Of a stretch of 64,000 bases of DNA, positions 38,869-47,833 are shown piece by piece. The DNA comes from Nitrobacter sp963807355 (GTDB taxonomy: Bacteria > Pseudomonadota > Alphaproteobacteria > Rhizobiales > Xanthobacteraceae). A program made the translations under genes and the position numbers. Location: contig CAWEBX010000029.1 of the NCBI GenBank assembly GCA_963807355.1, positions 186,001 to 250,000 of the forward strand, given 5' to 3'. Positions within the stretch are counted from its first letter, which is position 1, and each line of letters starts with the position of its first letter. The notes below the pieces were generated by a model. That model ran no database searches, had not been told where the DNA came from, and was given only the letters and a program-made list of their open reading frames with translations.

Positions 38869-39474
38869 ATGGAAGTCATTCTGCTGGAACGTGTAGCCAA
38901 GCTTGGGCAGATGGGCGAGGTCGTGAAGGTTAAGGACGGTTTCGCCCGCAACTTTCTTCTCCGACGCGGCAAGGCCCTGCGCGCGACCGCCGAAAATCGA
39001 GCCAAATACGACGGCATGAAAGCCGAGCTTGAAGCTAACAACATCAAGGCCAAGGGCGAAGCCGCCAACGTCGCCGAGAAGATCAACGGACGCGACATTG
39101 TCATTATCCGCCAAGCTTCCGAAACCGGCCAGCTATTCGGTTCGGTCACCGTCCGAGACATTGTGGTTTCGTTGGCCGCCGACGGCATTATCGTCACCCG
39201 CCCTCAGGTCTGGCTAGATGCGCCGATCAAGACGATAGGTAAGCAGAAGCTGACGGTCGCGGTCCACCCGGAAGTTGAGGCTGAAATCACGGTGACTGTC
39301 GCCCGCGGCGTCGACGAAGCCGAACGCATCCAACGCGGCGAGGACATCAGTACCCGACAGGAGGATCGCGACGCCGCGGCCGAAGCGATCGCCGCCGCCG
39401 GCGAATTCTTTGATCCGGAAGCACAACATGACGAGCCAGCCACGGGAGACGAGCAGAACACTGAGGAGAAATAA
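38869..39474 (+). CDS. rplI: 50S ribosomal protein L9
   Basis: The 201-residue product has the L9 N domain (MEVILLERVAKLGQMGEVVKVKDGFARNFLLRRGKA), the connecting helix and the C domain up to about residue 150, then an acidic extension of ~50 residues (AEAIAAAGEFFDPEAQHDEPATGDEQNTEEK) common in this bacterial group. Last gene of the rpsF operon, followed by a repeat and a strong terminator. Confidence 0.97.
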   Translation: MEVILLERVAKLGQMGEVVKVKDGFARNFLLRRGKALRATAENRAKYDGMKAELEANNIKAKGEAANVAEKINGRDIVIIRQASETGQLFGSVTVRDIVVSLAADGIIVTRPQVWLDAPIKTIGKQKLTVAVHPEVEAEITVTVARGVDEAERIQRGEDISTRQEDRDAAAEAIAAAGEFFDPEAQHDEPATGDEQNTEEK

Positions 39475-39590
39475 ATTCCCGTTCTCACGAGCGGTGCTCG
39501 CGTCTTTTTGCCGAGCTCGTCAGAAGCTCCTAGCCGCCGTCGCAATCGCCTCAACAAGACTGTGGATGCGCGCTTATGCGTGCACACCGT

Positions 39591-39658
39591 CGTGTTTCGA
39601 GCGACGTGGATACCGGTTCGCGTAGATTCCGGCTTTGATTTCAAAGCCGGAATGGCTC
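39591..39658 (+). repeat. Interspersed repeat core with perfect 13-base hairpin
   Basis: CGTGTTTCGAGCGACGTGGA and TACCGGTTCGCG match the core of the repeats at 17779 and 47571. Directly behind, ATTCCGGCTTTGA (39626-39638) and TCAAAGCCGGAAT (39641-39653) form a perfect inverted repeat with a two-base spacer. Confidence 0.6.
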
Positions 39659-39683
39659 TATCGCTCAAGCCCATGAACAAGGC

Positions 39684-39720
39684 AAAACGGCCGGCACTTT
39701 CGTGCCGGCCGTTTGTTTTT
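39684..39720. terminator. Bidirectional intrinsic terminator between rplI and clpA
   Basis: A 13-base stem AAACGGCCGGCAC / GTGCCGGCCGTTT (39685-39697 and 39702-39714) with loop TTTC, followed by GTTTTT on the plus strand and preceded by AAAA, which is a T run on the minus strand. It lies between convergent rplI and clpA and can serve both. Confidence 0.88.
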
Positions 39721-39732
39721 CCGTATCCGCGG

Positions 39733-42141
39733 TCAGACTTTGAGGAGCGGTTCCTTCGACGTGAGCCCTCCGCCGCCAGGCTTGGGTTTGCGCGGCGGTG
39801 TCCGCTTGCGGGCGCCCGGAAGTTTCTCTGGTTTGGGTGTGACCGGCCCATCGAGGAACTCGAAACCGATCTTCTCGAGATCGACGCCCGCGACCGCTTC
39901 GTCCTTGACGAGAACGACGCGGACATGGCCGCCACCCTTGAGCTTGCCGAACAGCACTTCGTCTGCCAGCGGCTTCTTGATGTGCTCCTGGATCACCCGC
40001 GCCATCGGCCGAGCACCCATCTGCTCGTCGTAGCCGTGCTGAACCAACCAGGCCTTGGCCGGATCAGAAAGCTCGATGGTCACAAAACGATCCGCAAGCT
40101 GGGCTTCGAGCTGTAGCACGAACTTCTCGACCACCAGGCCGATGATGTCTGTGCTGAGGTGACCGAACGAAACAACGGCATCGAGTCGGTTACGGAACTC
40201 AGGCGAGAACTGACGATTGATCGCCTCGCGGTCGTCCCCTTCCCGCTTGCTCCGCGTGAAGCCGAACGCAGCCTTGGCCATGTCGGAAGCACCCGCATTG
40301 GTGGTCATGATCAGGATCACGTTACGGAAGTTGACCTGCTTGCCGTGGTGATCGGTGAGCCGCCCGTGATCCATGATCTGTAACAGCACATTATAGACGT
40401 CCGGATGCGCCTTCTCGATTTCGTCGAGCAGCACCACCGAATGTGGATGCTGATCAACGCCATCAGTCAGCAGGCCACCCTGATCAAAACCGACATAGCC
40501 GGGAGGCGCACCGATCAGCCGCGAAACGGTGTGCCGTTCCATATATTCGGACATGTCGAAGCGCAGCAGCTCGACGCCGAGCGCCTCTGCAAGCTGTTTG
40601 GCGACCTCCGTCTTGCCGACGCCAGTCGGGCCGGAGAACAGGTAGGAGCCAATCGGTTTTTCCGGCTCGCGCAAGCCGGCTCGCGCGAGCTTGATCGCCG
40701 CCGTCAGAGCCTCGATCGCGCGATCCTGTCCGAACACCACGCGCTTGAGAGTCTGCTCAAGATGCTTGAGAACCTCCGCGTCATCCTTCGACATGCTCTT
40801 GGGCGGGATCCGGGCCATGGCCGCGATCGTCGTCTCGATTTCCTTGATACCGATCGTCTTCTTCCGCTTGCTCTCGGTAACCAGCATCTGCGCCGCGCCG
40901 GACTCGTCGATCACGTCGATCGCTTTGTCGGGCAGCTTGCGATCGTGAATATACCGCGACGACAATTGCACCGCCGCCTCGATCGCATCGTTGGTGTACT
41001 TCAGCTTGTGGTAGTCCTCGAAATACGGCTTGAGGCCCTTGAGAATGGCGATGGCATCCTCGACCGACGGTTCGTTGACGTCGATCTTTTGGAACCGCCG
41101 CACCAGCGCGCGATCTTTCTCGAAATGCTGCCGGTATTCCTTGTAGGTGGTTGAACCCATGCAGCGGATCGCTCCCGACGCCAGCGCAGGCTTGAGCAGA
41201 TTGGAAGCGTCCATCGCACCGCCGGAGGTCGCTCCCGCGCCGATCACCGTGTGAATCTCATCGATGAACAGCACTGCGTTCGGATGGGCTTCGAGTTCCT
41301 TGAGAACCTGCTTCAATCGTTCTTCGAAATCGCCGCGATAGCGTGTACCGGCCAACAGTGTTCCCATGTCGAGGGAGAATACGGTCGCGGCCGCCAACAC
41401 CTCGGGAACTTCGCTGTCGACGATGCGCTTCGCTAACCCTTCGGCAATCGCGGTCTTACCGACACCGGCGTCGCCCACAAAGAGCGGATTGTTCTTCTGC
41501 CGGCGACACAGCACTTGGATCGCTCTGTTGATCTCGGCGTTTCGTCCGACCACCGGGTCGATCTTGCCGTCCCGCGCCTTCTTGTTCAGATTGACGCAGT
41601 AGGTTTCAAGCGCATCGCCCTTCTTCTTGGCATCGTCGCCACTCTTCGTTTCGGTCTCTTCGTCGACGCCGCGCACCGGTCGCGCTTCGGAGACGCCGGG
41701 GCGCTTGGCAATGCCATGACTGATGTAATTCACCGCGTCGTAGCGCGTCATATCCTGCTCTTGCAGGAAGTAGGCGGCATGGCTTTCGCGCTCGGCGAAA
41801 ATCGCAATCAGTACGTTTGCGCCCGTCACTTCCTCCCGGCCGGACGACTGCACATGAATCACAGCCCGCTGGATCACGCGCTGGAAACCAGCGGTCGGCT
41901 TGGCGTCGTCAGCAGCTTCCGCCGTGACCAGATTCTCAAATTCGGTCTCGAGATAGTTCACCAGGCTGCCGCGCAGCTTGTCGAGATCTACGCTGCAAGC
42001 CCGCATGACCGCTGCCGCATCCGAATCGTCGACCAGCGATAGCAAAAGGTGTTCAAGCGTGGCGTATTGATGATGCCGCTCATTTGCGATTGCGAGCGCC
42101 CGATGCAGGGATTGTTCCAGGCTTTGAGAAAAAGTTGGCAT
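39733..42141 (-). CDS. clpA: ATP-dependent Clp protease ATP-binding subunit ClpA
   Basis: AAA+ unfoldase that feeds ClpP; 802 residues. It has the Clp N domain (FSQSLEQSLHRALAIANERHHQYATLEHLLLSL), a first ATPase domain with GDAGVGKTAIAEGLA, a second with GPTGVGKTEVAKQLAEALG, and the ClpP-contact loop region between them and the sensor motifs. The C terminus is extended by a basic Pro/Lys/Gly-rich tail (KLPGARKRTPPRKPKPGGGG) longer than in E. coli. It follows clpS on the same strand by 246 bases. Confidence 0.96.
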   Translation of the reverse strand: MPTFSQSLEQSLHRALAIANERHHQYATLEHLLLSLVDDSDAAAVMRACSVDLDKLRGSLVNYLETEFENLVTAEAADDAKPTAGFQRVIQRAVIHVQSSGREEVTGANVLIAIFAERESHAAYFLQEQDMTRYDAVNYISHGIAKRPGVSEARPVRGVDEETETKSGDDAKKKGDALETYCVNLNKKARDGKIDPVVGRNAEINRAIQVLCRRQKNNPLFVGDAGVGKTAIAEGLAKRIVDSEVPEVLAAATVFSLDMGTLLAGTRYRGDFEERLKQVLKELEAHPNAVLFIDEIHTVIGAGATSGGAMDASNLLKPALASGAIRCMGSTTYKEYRQHFEKDRALVRRFQKIDVNEPSVEDAIAILKGLKPYFEDYHKLKYTNDAIEAAVQLSSRYIHDRKLPDKAIDVIDESGAAQMLVTESKRKKTIGIKEIETTIAAMARIPPKSMSKDDAEVLKHLEQTLKRVVFGQDRAIEALTAAIKLARAGLREPEKPIGSYLFSGPTGVGKTEVAKQLAEALGVELLRFDMSEYMERHTVSRLIGAPPGYVGFDQGGLLTDGVDQHPHSVVLLDEIEKAHPDVYNVLLQIMDHGRLTDHHGKQVNFRNVILIMTTNAGASDMAKAAFGFTRSKREGDDREAINRQFSPEFRNRLDAVVSFGHLSTDIIGLVVEKFVLQLEAQLADRFVTIELSDPAKAWLVQHGYDEQMGARPMARVIQEHIKKPLADEVLFGKLKGGGHVRVVLVKDEAVAGVDLEKIGFEFLDGPVTPKPEKLPGARKRTPPRKPKPGGGGLTSKEPLLKV

Positions 42142-42387
42142 TCCGCGTCCTCTAGGGTCTCTTGGCCATCATGATCGCCATCGCCCCGTCAGGCAACAAC
42201 AACCTTCGTCAACAATATAGTAATATACCGCCCGGGGGGAAGGGTCCGTCTCCGCGAACATAGTGCGCGGCAGACGCGAATCGCACAGAGGCTTGGCCAA
42301 ATCACGAGCTTTGCCGAGCCGCCGCGCTGATTGAACCGGCGTGACCAGAAAGCAAAAAAATCGTTCCGACTAATCGGGTCGGCGCAG

Positions 42388-42720
42388 TTATTTTTTTTCC
42401 ATCACGCATTGCAGCGGATGCTGGTGCTTGCGCGCGAAATCCATCACCTGCGTGACCTTGGTCTCGGCAACCTCGTAGGTGAACACGCCGCATTCGCCGA
42501 TACCATGATGATGGACATGCAGCATGATCTGGGTGGCGGCCTCCAGATCCTTTTGAAAGAACTTCTCGAGGACGTGAACGACGAACTCCATCGGTGTGTA
42601 GTCGTCATTCAATATGAGCACACGATAAAGACTGGGACGTTTCGTCTTCGGCCTGACTTTGGTGATTACCGACGCGGCCGGATCGCCCTGGCCGCCGACG
42701 CGGTCTTCGTCTTCACTCAT
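42388..42720 (-). CDS. clpS: ClpS adaptor protein
   Basis: Adaptor that delivers N-degron substrates to ClpA. The 110-residue product has the core motifs LYRVLILNDDYTPMEFVVHVLEKFF and LHVHHHGIGECGVFTYEVAETKV, including the acidic pocket for the N-terminal residue. ATG 42720 (MSEDEDRVGGQGDP) fits the family start; a longer frame begins at 42786. Placed directly upstream of clpA, the usual pairing. Confidence 0.95.
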   Translation of the reverse strand: MSEDEDRVGGQGDPAASVITKVRPKTKRPSLYRVLILNDDYTPMEFVVHVLEKFFQKDLEAATQIMLHVHHHGIGECGVFTYEVAETKVTQVMDFARKHQHPLQCVMEKK

Positions 42721-43192
42721 TCTTGGTGCTGAAGGGACATCCCTCACGCACGATCCAGATATTTGAATGACAGGCAGCTTCAACATGGCTCAAGCGTTCG
42801 ATATCTTTATCACGATCAACGACGGCCCGGCCAAGTTACCGCGCGCCGCGTCAAGCTGGCGACGTATAGGGCCGCTCACTCATCCCTGTGTGAACGTTGG
42901 CTGGCCCGGACGGTTTAAGTATGGGTTTGTATTCGCCTTACCGCAAGATCGTAATTGTCACTGAAGTCAGCTGGCGATCGAGGTGCAACCGTCCAGTTGG
43001 CGGTTAATCAACTCCTTCTGACCCTCCAGAATGTCAGCTAAGCCCATTTAAGGTCCATTGACGATGGATAAGCAATTTTGAACGATCATCGCAATTTGTG
43101 CGGCTATTTACCTGGTTTCTCAGGACAACTTTACCACCCGTTTAGCCCAGAGGCTTGAAAATGCGGCTGGAACCAACGGATCGGTGACAGCT
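42721..43192. other. Intergenic region between clpS and the TadG-like gene
   Basis: About 470 bases with no convincing gene. The half near the TadG-like gene is AT-richer and contains TTAAGGTCCATTGAC (start about 43048), a two-mismatch version of the CtrA box TTAA-N7-TTAA, which would suit a pilus-type gene but is weak evidence. Confidence 0.4.
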
Positions 43193-44995
43193 ATGTCTGG
43201 GACGTCAACTTGCAAATGGACTCGCAATTCAATCCGGCATTTTAGTCGCGATTCTCGAGGTAATATCGCACCTATTTTTGCGATCGCGCTTTTGCCGATA
43301 TTAGGCTTCGTGGGTGCCGCCGTCGATTATACGCGGGCGAATGCAGCACGCTCCTCGATGCAGGCGGCCATGGATTCAGCGGTGCTAATGGTTTCCAAAG
43401 ACGCTGCGGCCAATCCAACGATGTCGTCCCAACAGATCACGGAGGCGGTGCAGCGGTATTTTTCGTCGCTTTATACGGACAAAACCGCTTTCGGCGTGAC
43501 CGTAAGCGCGACCTATACCCCGAGCACGTCATCAGCGGCGGCAACGATCCTCGCCTCCGGACAGGGCGCGATTAAAACCGATTTCATGAAGGTCGCCGGC
43601 TTTCCGGAACTTAGTTTCGGCACCAGTTCCACATCCACATGGGGCAATTCGCGCATGAGGGTCGCGATGGTGTTGGACAATACCGGATCGATGGAGTCCA
43701 ACGGCAAGATGTCGGCGTTGCAAACCGCCGCGAAGGATATGGTCGATTCGCTGTCCGCTTTCTCCAAAACCACTGGTGACGTCTATATTTCAATCATTCC
43801 GTTCGCAAAGGACGTCAACGTCGGAACCGCCAAGGTCAACGCGGCTTGGCTGAATTGGTCGGAGTGGGAGGGTGAACCGCTTATCGTCACTCAGAATAGT
43901 TATCCAATCAACGTAAAGTACAACAACATCACCTACACATGGGCTGACATCGGCCCGGGTGGCCCTTGCCCATTCGATACAAAAAACAACGGAAGCCCCC
44001 GACCAACTCAAAATAGTAGCATAGGCAAATTCAGCTTCGCTTGCATGGACCGGCCGGGCTCCCTCCCCAGCGCAACAGATCTCAGCAGCGTTAGCACCAA
44101 TCGATATCTGATCCCGTCGGACTCCGACGGAAAGTATTATGGTATGATTTGTCCCGGCATAGACGGCGGAGAGAAGTTCCCGGGGAAAACCAGCGTTTAC
44201 TACAATGGTTGCTATACCAGCGTTGTCGATACGGACAAAAGCATAGTTGTATCGACTGGATCGGGCGCAAGTTGTCCCAGCACAACACCCAACTGCTCGT
44301 GCTCGGGCAACGGCAAAAACCGCAAATGCACGCAGGTAAAATATAAGCACTATTGGCGGACCCATCCGACCGATACCGATCAGGCGAAAAACGCCGCTCC
44401 CGCTCACAGCACTTGGACCGGTTGCATCAACGACCGCGATCCGGATTACGACATTTCAAATGCCGCTCCCTCTACGGGCAGCGATGGAACACCCTCCACG
44501 AAGTTCTATGCCGAACAGTGGAAAGACTGTCTCCCGGCCACGATCACGCCTATGAGTTACGCATGGGGCGATCTGAAAACACAGATCGGTGCGATGTCGC
44601 CCAGCGGCAACACTAACCAGAGTATCGGCCTTGCCTGGGGCTGGCAGTCGCTCAGTACGACGAATGGTCCCATCGCGGCACCCGGAAAAGAGTCGGCGTA
44701 CGTCTATCAGGACTATATCGTCCTTTTGTCCGACGGCCTGAACACGCAGAATCGCTGGTACACGAGCGCGTCCAATATCGATGCGCGACAGGCATTGCTA
44801 TGCCAAAAAGTCAAGGATAGCGGCGTCGTCGTCTTTACAATCCAGGTCAACGTCGGCAGCAAGGATCCTCTATCGGAAGTGCTCAAAAACTGCGCCACCG
44901 ACGGAAATTTTCAGATGATCACATCGGCCACGCAGACTGCCGACGCCTTTCAGAACGTTCTCACGCAAATCTCGCAGCTGCGCATCGCCAAATAA
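43193..44995 (+). CDS. TadG-like pilus assembly protein with von Willebrand factor A domain
   Basis: The 600-residue protein starts with a TadE/TadG-type N terminus: SRDSRGNIAPIFAIALLPILGFVGAAVDYTRA is the membrane anchor that resembles type IV pilin-like Tad proteins. From about residue 155 a vWA domain begins (MRVAMVLDNTGSM, the MIDAS motif DNTGS) and closes near the C terminus (DYIVLLSDGLNT to QISQLRIAK). Between them is a large insert of ~230 residues with a Cys-rich segment (SCPSTTPNCSCSGNGKNRKC). No other tad genes are in the window, so it may act alone in surface adhesion. GTG at 43184 is an alternative start. Confidence 0.82.
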   Translation: MSGTSTCKWTRNSIRHFSRDSRGNIAPIFAIALLPILGFVGAAVDYTRANAARSSMQAAMDSAVLMVSKDAAANPTMSSQQITEAVQRYFSSLYTDKTAFGVTVSATYTPSTSSAAATILASGQGAIKTDFMKVAGFPELSFGTSSTSTWGNSRMRVAMVLDNTGSMESNGKMSALQTAAKDMVDSLSAFSKTTGDVYISIIPFAKDVNVGTAKVNAAWLNWSEWEGEPLIVTQNSYPINVKYNNITYTWADIGPGGPCPFDTKNNGSPRPTQNSSIGKFSFACMDRPGSLPSATDLSSVSTNRYLIPSDSDGKYYGMICPGIDGGEKFPGKTSVYYNGCYTSVVDTDKSIVVSTGSGASCPSTTPNCSCSGNGKNRKCTQVKYKHYWRTHPTDTDQAKNAAPAHSTWTGCINDRDPDYDISNAAPSTGSDGTPSTKFYAEQWKDCLPATITPMSYAWGDLKTQIGAMSPSGNTNQSIGLAWGWQSLSTTNGPIAAPGKESAYVYQDYIVLLSDGLNTQNRWYTSASNIDARQALLCQKVKDSGVVVFTIQVNVGSKDPLSEVLKNCATDGNFQMITSATQTADAFQNVLTQISQLRIAK

Positions 44996-45016
44996 CGCGC
45001 TCGCGGTAGCACAACA

Positions 45017-45050
45017 AAAAGCCCGGCCGATGATATTGGCCGGGCTTTTC
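45017..45050. terminator. Bidirectional intrinsic terminator between TadG-like and phasin genes
   Basis: AAAAGCCCGGCC (45017-45028) pairs with GGCCGGGCTTTT (45038-45049) around a nine-base loop. The flanking A and T runs serve both the plus-strand TadG-like gene and the minus-strand phasin gene. Confidence 0.85.
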
Positions 45051-45066
45051 TTATTTGAGATTTTTC

Positions 45067-45405
45067 TTAGCGCGCTGCTGGAACAAACTTCGATGTAAAG
45101 TCCTCAAGCGGCTTGTAGGCTTGTTTGGCGAGATCGGCGTAGAGGTCACCGATCTTCTGAGACTCGTTAACGAACGTCTCGTAGGCCGTTTTGGCATATT
45201 CGGTTTGCGCCGCTACGGCTTGGTCCAGCGATTTCGCCCCGGCGAGTTTCTCGGTGAATGCGTTGCCATCTTCAACCGATTTTCGAGTGTAATCGCCAAA
45301 GGCTACAGCGATGGCCTGAACGCCCTTGTGAAAGCTGCTCGCGGCTGCGACAGCGACGTCCAACTGTTCCTTGCCCTGCTGCTGGATCTCTTCAGTCGCG
45401 GTCAT
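45067..45405 (-). CDS. Phasin family protein
   Basis: Small amphipathic helical protein of 112 residues that coats polyhydroxyalkanoate granules. The sequence MTATEEIQQQGKEQLDVAVAA, then SFHKGVQAIAVAFGDYTRKSVEDGNAFTEKLAGAKSLDQAVAAQTEYAK and YETFVNESQKIGDLYADLAKQAYKP, matches the phasin_2 family. The ATG at 45405 has AAAGGAA at good distance; the longer frame to 45510 would include the promoter. Its promoter carries two copies of a TGC-GCA operator, so PHA-responsive repression is likely. Confidence 0.88.
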   Translation of the reverse strand: MTATEEIQQQGKEQLDVAVAAASSFHKGVQAIAVAFGDYTRKSVEDGNAFTEKLAGAKSLDQAVAAQTEYAKTAYETFVNESQKIGDLYADLAKQAYKPLEDFTSKFVPAAR

Positions 45406-45452
45406 GATGATTCCTTTCGTGACAAAGCGGGAGTAGCCGCTGATCTGGTACA

Positions 45453-45502
45453 AATATAGTGCGATGCACAATAAATTCAAGCGTTGTTGTGCGTTGCACA
45501 AT
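45453..45502 (-). promoter_or_regulatory. Phasin promoter with two operator copies (probable PhaR/AniA target)
   Basis: On the minus strand TTGAAT (45480-45475) and TATATT (45458-45453) form a promoter with a 16-base spacer. That spacer contains GTGCGATGCACAAT (plus strand 45459-45472), and a second copy, GTGCGTTGCACAAT (45489-45502), lies just upstream of the -35. Each is a GTGC-N3-GCAC inverted repeat and the copies are 30 bases apart, three helical turns. PhaR (AniA) repressors of phasin genes recognise TGC/GCA-type palindromes; assignment to PhaR is inference. Confidence 0.6.
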
Positions 45503-45770
45503 CGCCGCATTCATTCAAATCCGTCCAGCGTCATCAACAGTTGCTTAACTCTTTGGAAACTCCAGCCCCGTACGCTGGTATTCGAATCTTGAGCGTTTCC
45601 GGTGGCCAAGGCAAAAAGCGCCATGGAACCAAGCTCTTAGCCAGAACGGCAATCTGACCTGCCACTTCGCCTAGAGAACCGGTTTGCGCTGAACGTTCAG
45701 ATCAGTCGGTCGGGCACAATTTTGCCTCACGAACCGGTGACTAGAGTCGAAAATGGGGACGGGGAAGTAC

Positions 45771-47525
45771 ATGCTTCACACCACCTTGGCTTCCTCGCGC
45801 GCGATGCGCGTTGGCGCATTCGGACTTGCAGCGATAGTCGCGGTCGTTTTTACGATCGATCAGGCTAATGCGCGGCGTGCCCGTCACCACCATCGCCATC
45901 ATCAGCAGCAGGAGCGGCATAGCTACAATCCGCCATTCGCTTCGATCGTTGTGGATGCCAATTCCGGAGCGACGCTGTCGTCCACTAATCCCGACAGTCT
46001 TCGTCATCCGGCATCTCTCACCAAAATGATGACGCTCTATATGCTTTTTGAGCGTCTGGATTCCGGCAAGATCGGCCTCGACACCGAGATGCGCGTCTCA
46101 GCGCGCGCGGCATCACAGGATCCGACGAAGCTCGGTCTGCAGCAGGGTCAGACCATCCGCGTCGAAGATGCGATCAAAGGACTGGTGACAAAATCCGCTA
46201 ACGACGCGGCGGTCGTAATCTCCGAGGCGATCGCAGGGGACGAAGACGACTTCGCCAGAATGATGACGCGGAAGGCCCGCGCGCTCGGCATGACGCGGAC
46301 GGTCTATCGGAACGCTTCAGGTCTTCCCGACGACGATCAAATCACCACCGCGCGGGATCAGGCGACGCTTGGCCGTGCCTTGCAAGATCGTTTCCCGCGT
46401 TACTACCGTTACTTCGCGACCACCTCATTCACGTTCCGCGGCCGCACCATTCGGGGCCATAACCATTTGCTCGGCAGCGTAGATGGCGTCGATGGAATCA
46501 AGACCGGTTATATTCGATCCTCTGGCTTCAACTTGGTCACTAACCTCAGGCGCGGTAATCGCCATCTCGTCGGCGTCGTTCTTGGCGGTCGCAGCGGCGG
46601 TTCACGCGATGCGACCATGCGCCAGCTGCTGGCCCAGAATCTCGAGATGGCCTCAACGCGGCGGACGGTTGCCGCTATTGCCGAAAGCAGTATGGCGGAG
46701 GCCAATGCGAAAGCGGCCGAAGATCAGGCGCGGTCACGGCCCACTGGCGTGACGCAAGTGGACGGTGCCGTTCAAGTCGCATCCAATGTGCCCGAACCCG
46801 TCACGCTGCCGCCCGAACGTCCCGCTCGCTCGCTGATAACGGCCTCGAACGCTGCGCTGCCCCCGAAAAGGCCTGTGTCCGAACCCGCTGCCTTGACGAG
46901 TGGCGTTATCAAGACCCAGCCCATCGACGCCGTTCCCGGCGCCACCGAACCGATGAAGCCGGTGCGGGTCAAAACGGTGCAGGTCAAGGCAAAATCGGTC
47001 AGGTTGGCTTCGGCCGGGCCGGCACCCTCTGTGTCGCCGGCCGCCGGCAATGCCACAACGGATCACGATGGGGCACCGGAAACGTCGGGCTCTGTCGTAG
47101 CGCGGGCGAATGTACCGCCGCAACCTGCCAACTTTGGCAACGGTCAGGGCATCTTGGGCGTGCTCCCCGCTTCGAGTCTTTCTTCTTCGACAAAGCAGGC
47201 GATGGCTCATGCGGATTCAGGAGCAGAGGTTCAACCGCGGACCGTTCAGAAGAATGGCGCGCTGAAACCAGTGGCATCGCATTCGGGTTGGATCATTCAG
47301 GTTGGCGCACTGGAAACGGAAAGCCAGGCGCGTGAGCGTCTCGATACGGCCCGAGGTCGCGCCCCCAAGATGTTGGGCAAGGCCGATCCCTTCACGGAGT
47401 TTGTAGGCAAGGGAAACAAGAAACTCTATCGCGCCCGCTTCGCCGGCCTCGACCGCGACGAAGCCGAAGCCGCGTGCCGCACCCTGAAGCGTTCGGATAT
47501 ATCCTGCATCACAATCAAAAACTGA
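45771..47525 (+). CDS. D-alanyl-D-alanine carboxypeptidase with C-terminal SPOR domain
   Basis: Low-molecular-mass penicillin-binding protein of 584 residues. After a signal segment (AFGLAAIVAVVFTIDQANA) and a His-rich stretch come the three S11 motifs: SLTK at 82-85, SAN at 142-144 and KTG at 244-246. A long Pro/Val/Thr-rich linker leads to a SPOR domain (HSGWIIQVGALETESQARERLDTA to the end) that binds denuded glycan at the septum. GGGGAAG before ATG 45771 favours this start; ATG 45753 would add six residues. Divergent from the phasin gene. Confidence 0.92.
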   Translation: MLHTTLASSRAMRVGAFGLAAIVAVVFTIDQANARRARHHHRHHQQQERHSYNPPFASIVVDANSGATLSSTNPDSLRHPASLTKMMTLYMLFERLDSGKIGLDTEMRVSARAASQDPTKLGLQQGQTIRVEDAIKGLVTKSANDAAVVISEAIAGDEDDFARMMTRKARALGMTRTVYRNASGLPDDDQITTARDQATLGRALQDRFPRYYRYFATTSFTFRGRTIRGHNHLLGSVDGVDGIKTGYIRSSGFNLVTNLRRGNRHLVGVVLGGRSGGSRDATMRQLLAQNLEMASTRRTVAAIAESSMAEANAKAAEDQARSRPTGVTQVDGAVQVASNVPEPVTLPPERPARSLITASNAALPPKRPVSEPAALTSGVIKTQPIDAVPGATEPMKPVRVKTVQVKAKSVRLASAGPAPSVSPAAGNATTDHDGAPETSGSVVARANVPPQPANFGNGQGILGVLPASSLSSSTKQAMAHADSGAEVQPRTVQKNGALKPVASHSGWIIQVGALETESQARERLDTARGRAPKMLGKADPFTEFVGKGNKKLYRARFAGLDRDEAEAACRTLKRSDISCITIKN

Positions 47526-47570
47526 TCGCCCAGCCCGTATTGTATGCGAGTCAGGATTGATCCAGGCTAA

Positions 47571-47668
47571 TAGCGTTTTCGAGCGAAGTTGATTTCGGTT
47601 CGCGGGAAGAAAACCCGTTTGATCAAAATCATTCAGCCCCGCTTCTGATTCCGTCAGAAACGGGACTC
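47571..47668 (+). repeat. Interspersed intergenic repeat, copy with hairpin end
   Basis: Core GCGTTTTCGAGCGAAGTTGA, GGTTCGCGGGAAGAAAACCC and TTTGATCAAAATCATTCAGC, then TTCTGATTCCGTCAGAA, a hairpin with GATTC at its loop. Related to the copies at 17779-17875, 31571-31680 and 39591-39658. It occupies the ~300-base gap between the carboxypeptidase gene and the convergent DnaJ-like gene; nothing else is visible there. Confidence 0.65.
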
Positions 47669-47833
47669 TAGGTCATCTACGGCCGAAACCACCCGCGCAA
47701 ACCACTCGTCAAGAATTAGCGGATAATATCAAAGCAACGATCGACCCGCCGGACAACGGCGGGCGAAAACGGGGCCTCGTCCGACAGAGAGATAGAAGCA
47801 ACTCGCAGTGTAGCGTTGGTGGCGTTGTTGGAG

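Noticed and set aside
40405..41154. A 249-codon plus-strand frame opposite clpA
   Set aside because: Shadow of the highly conserved ClpA ATPase domains.
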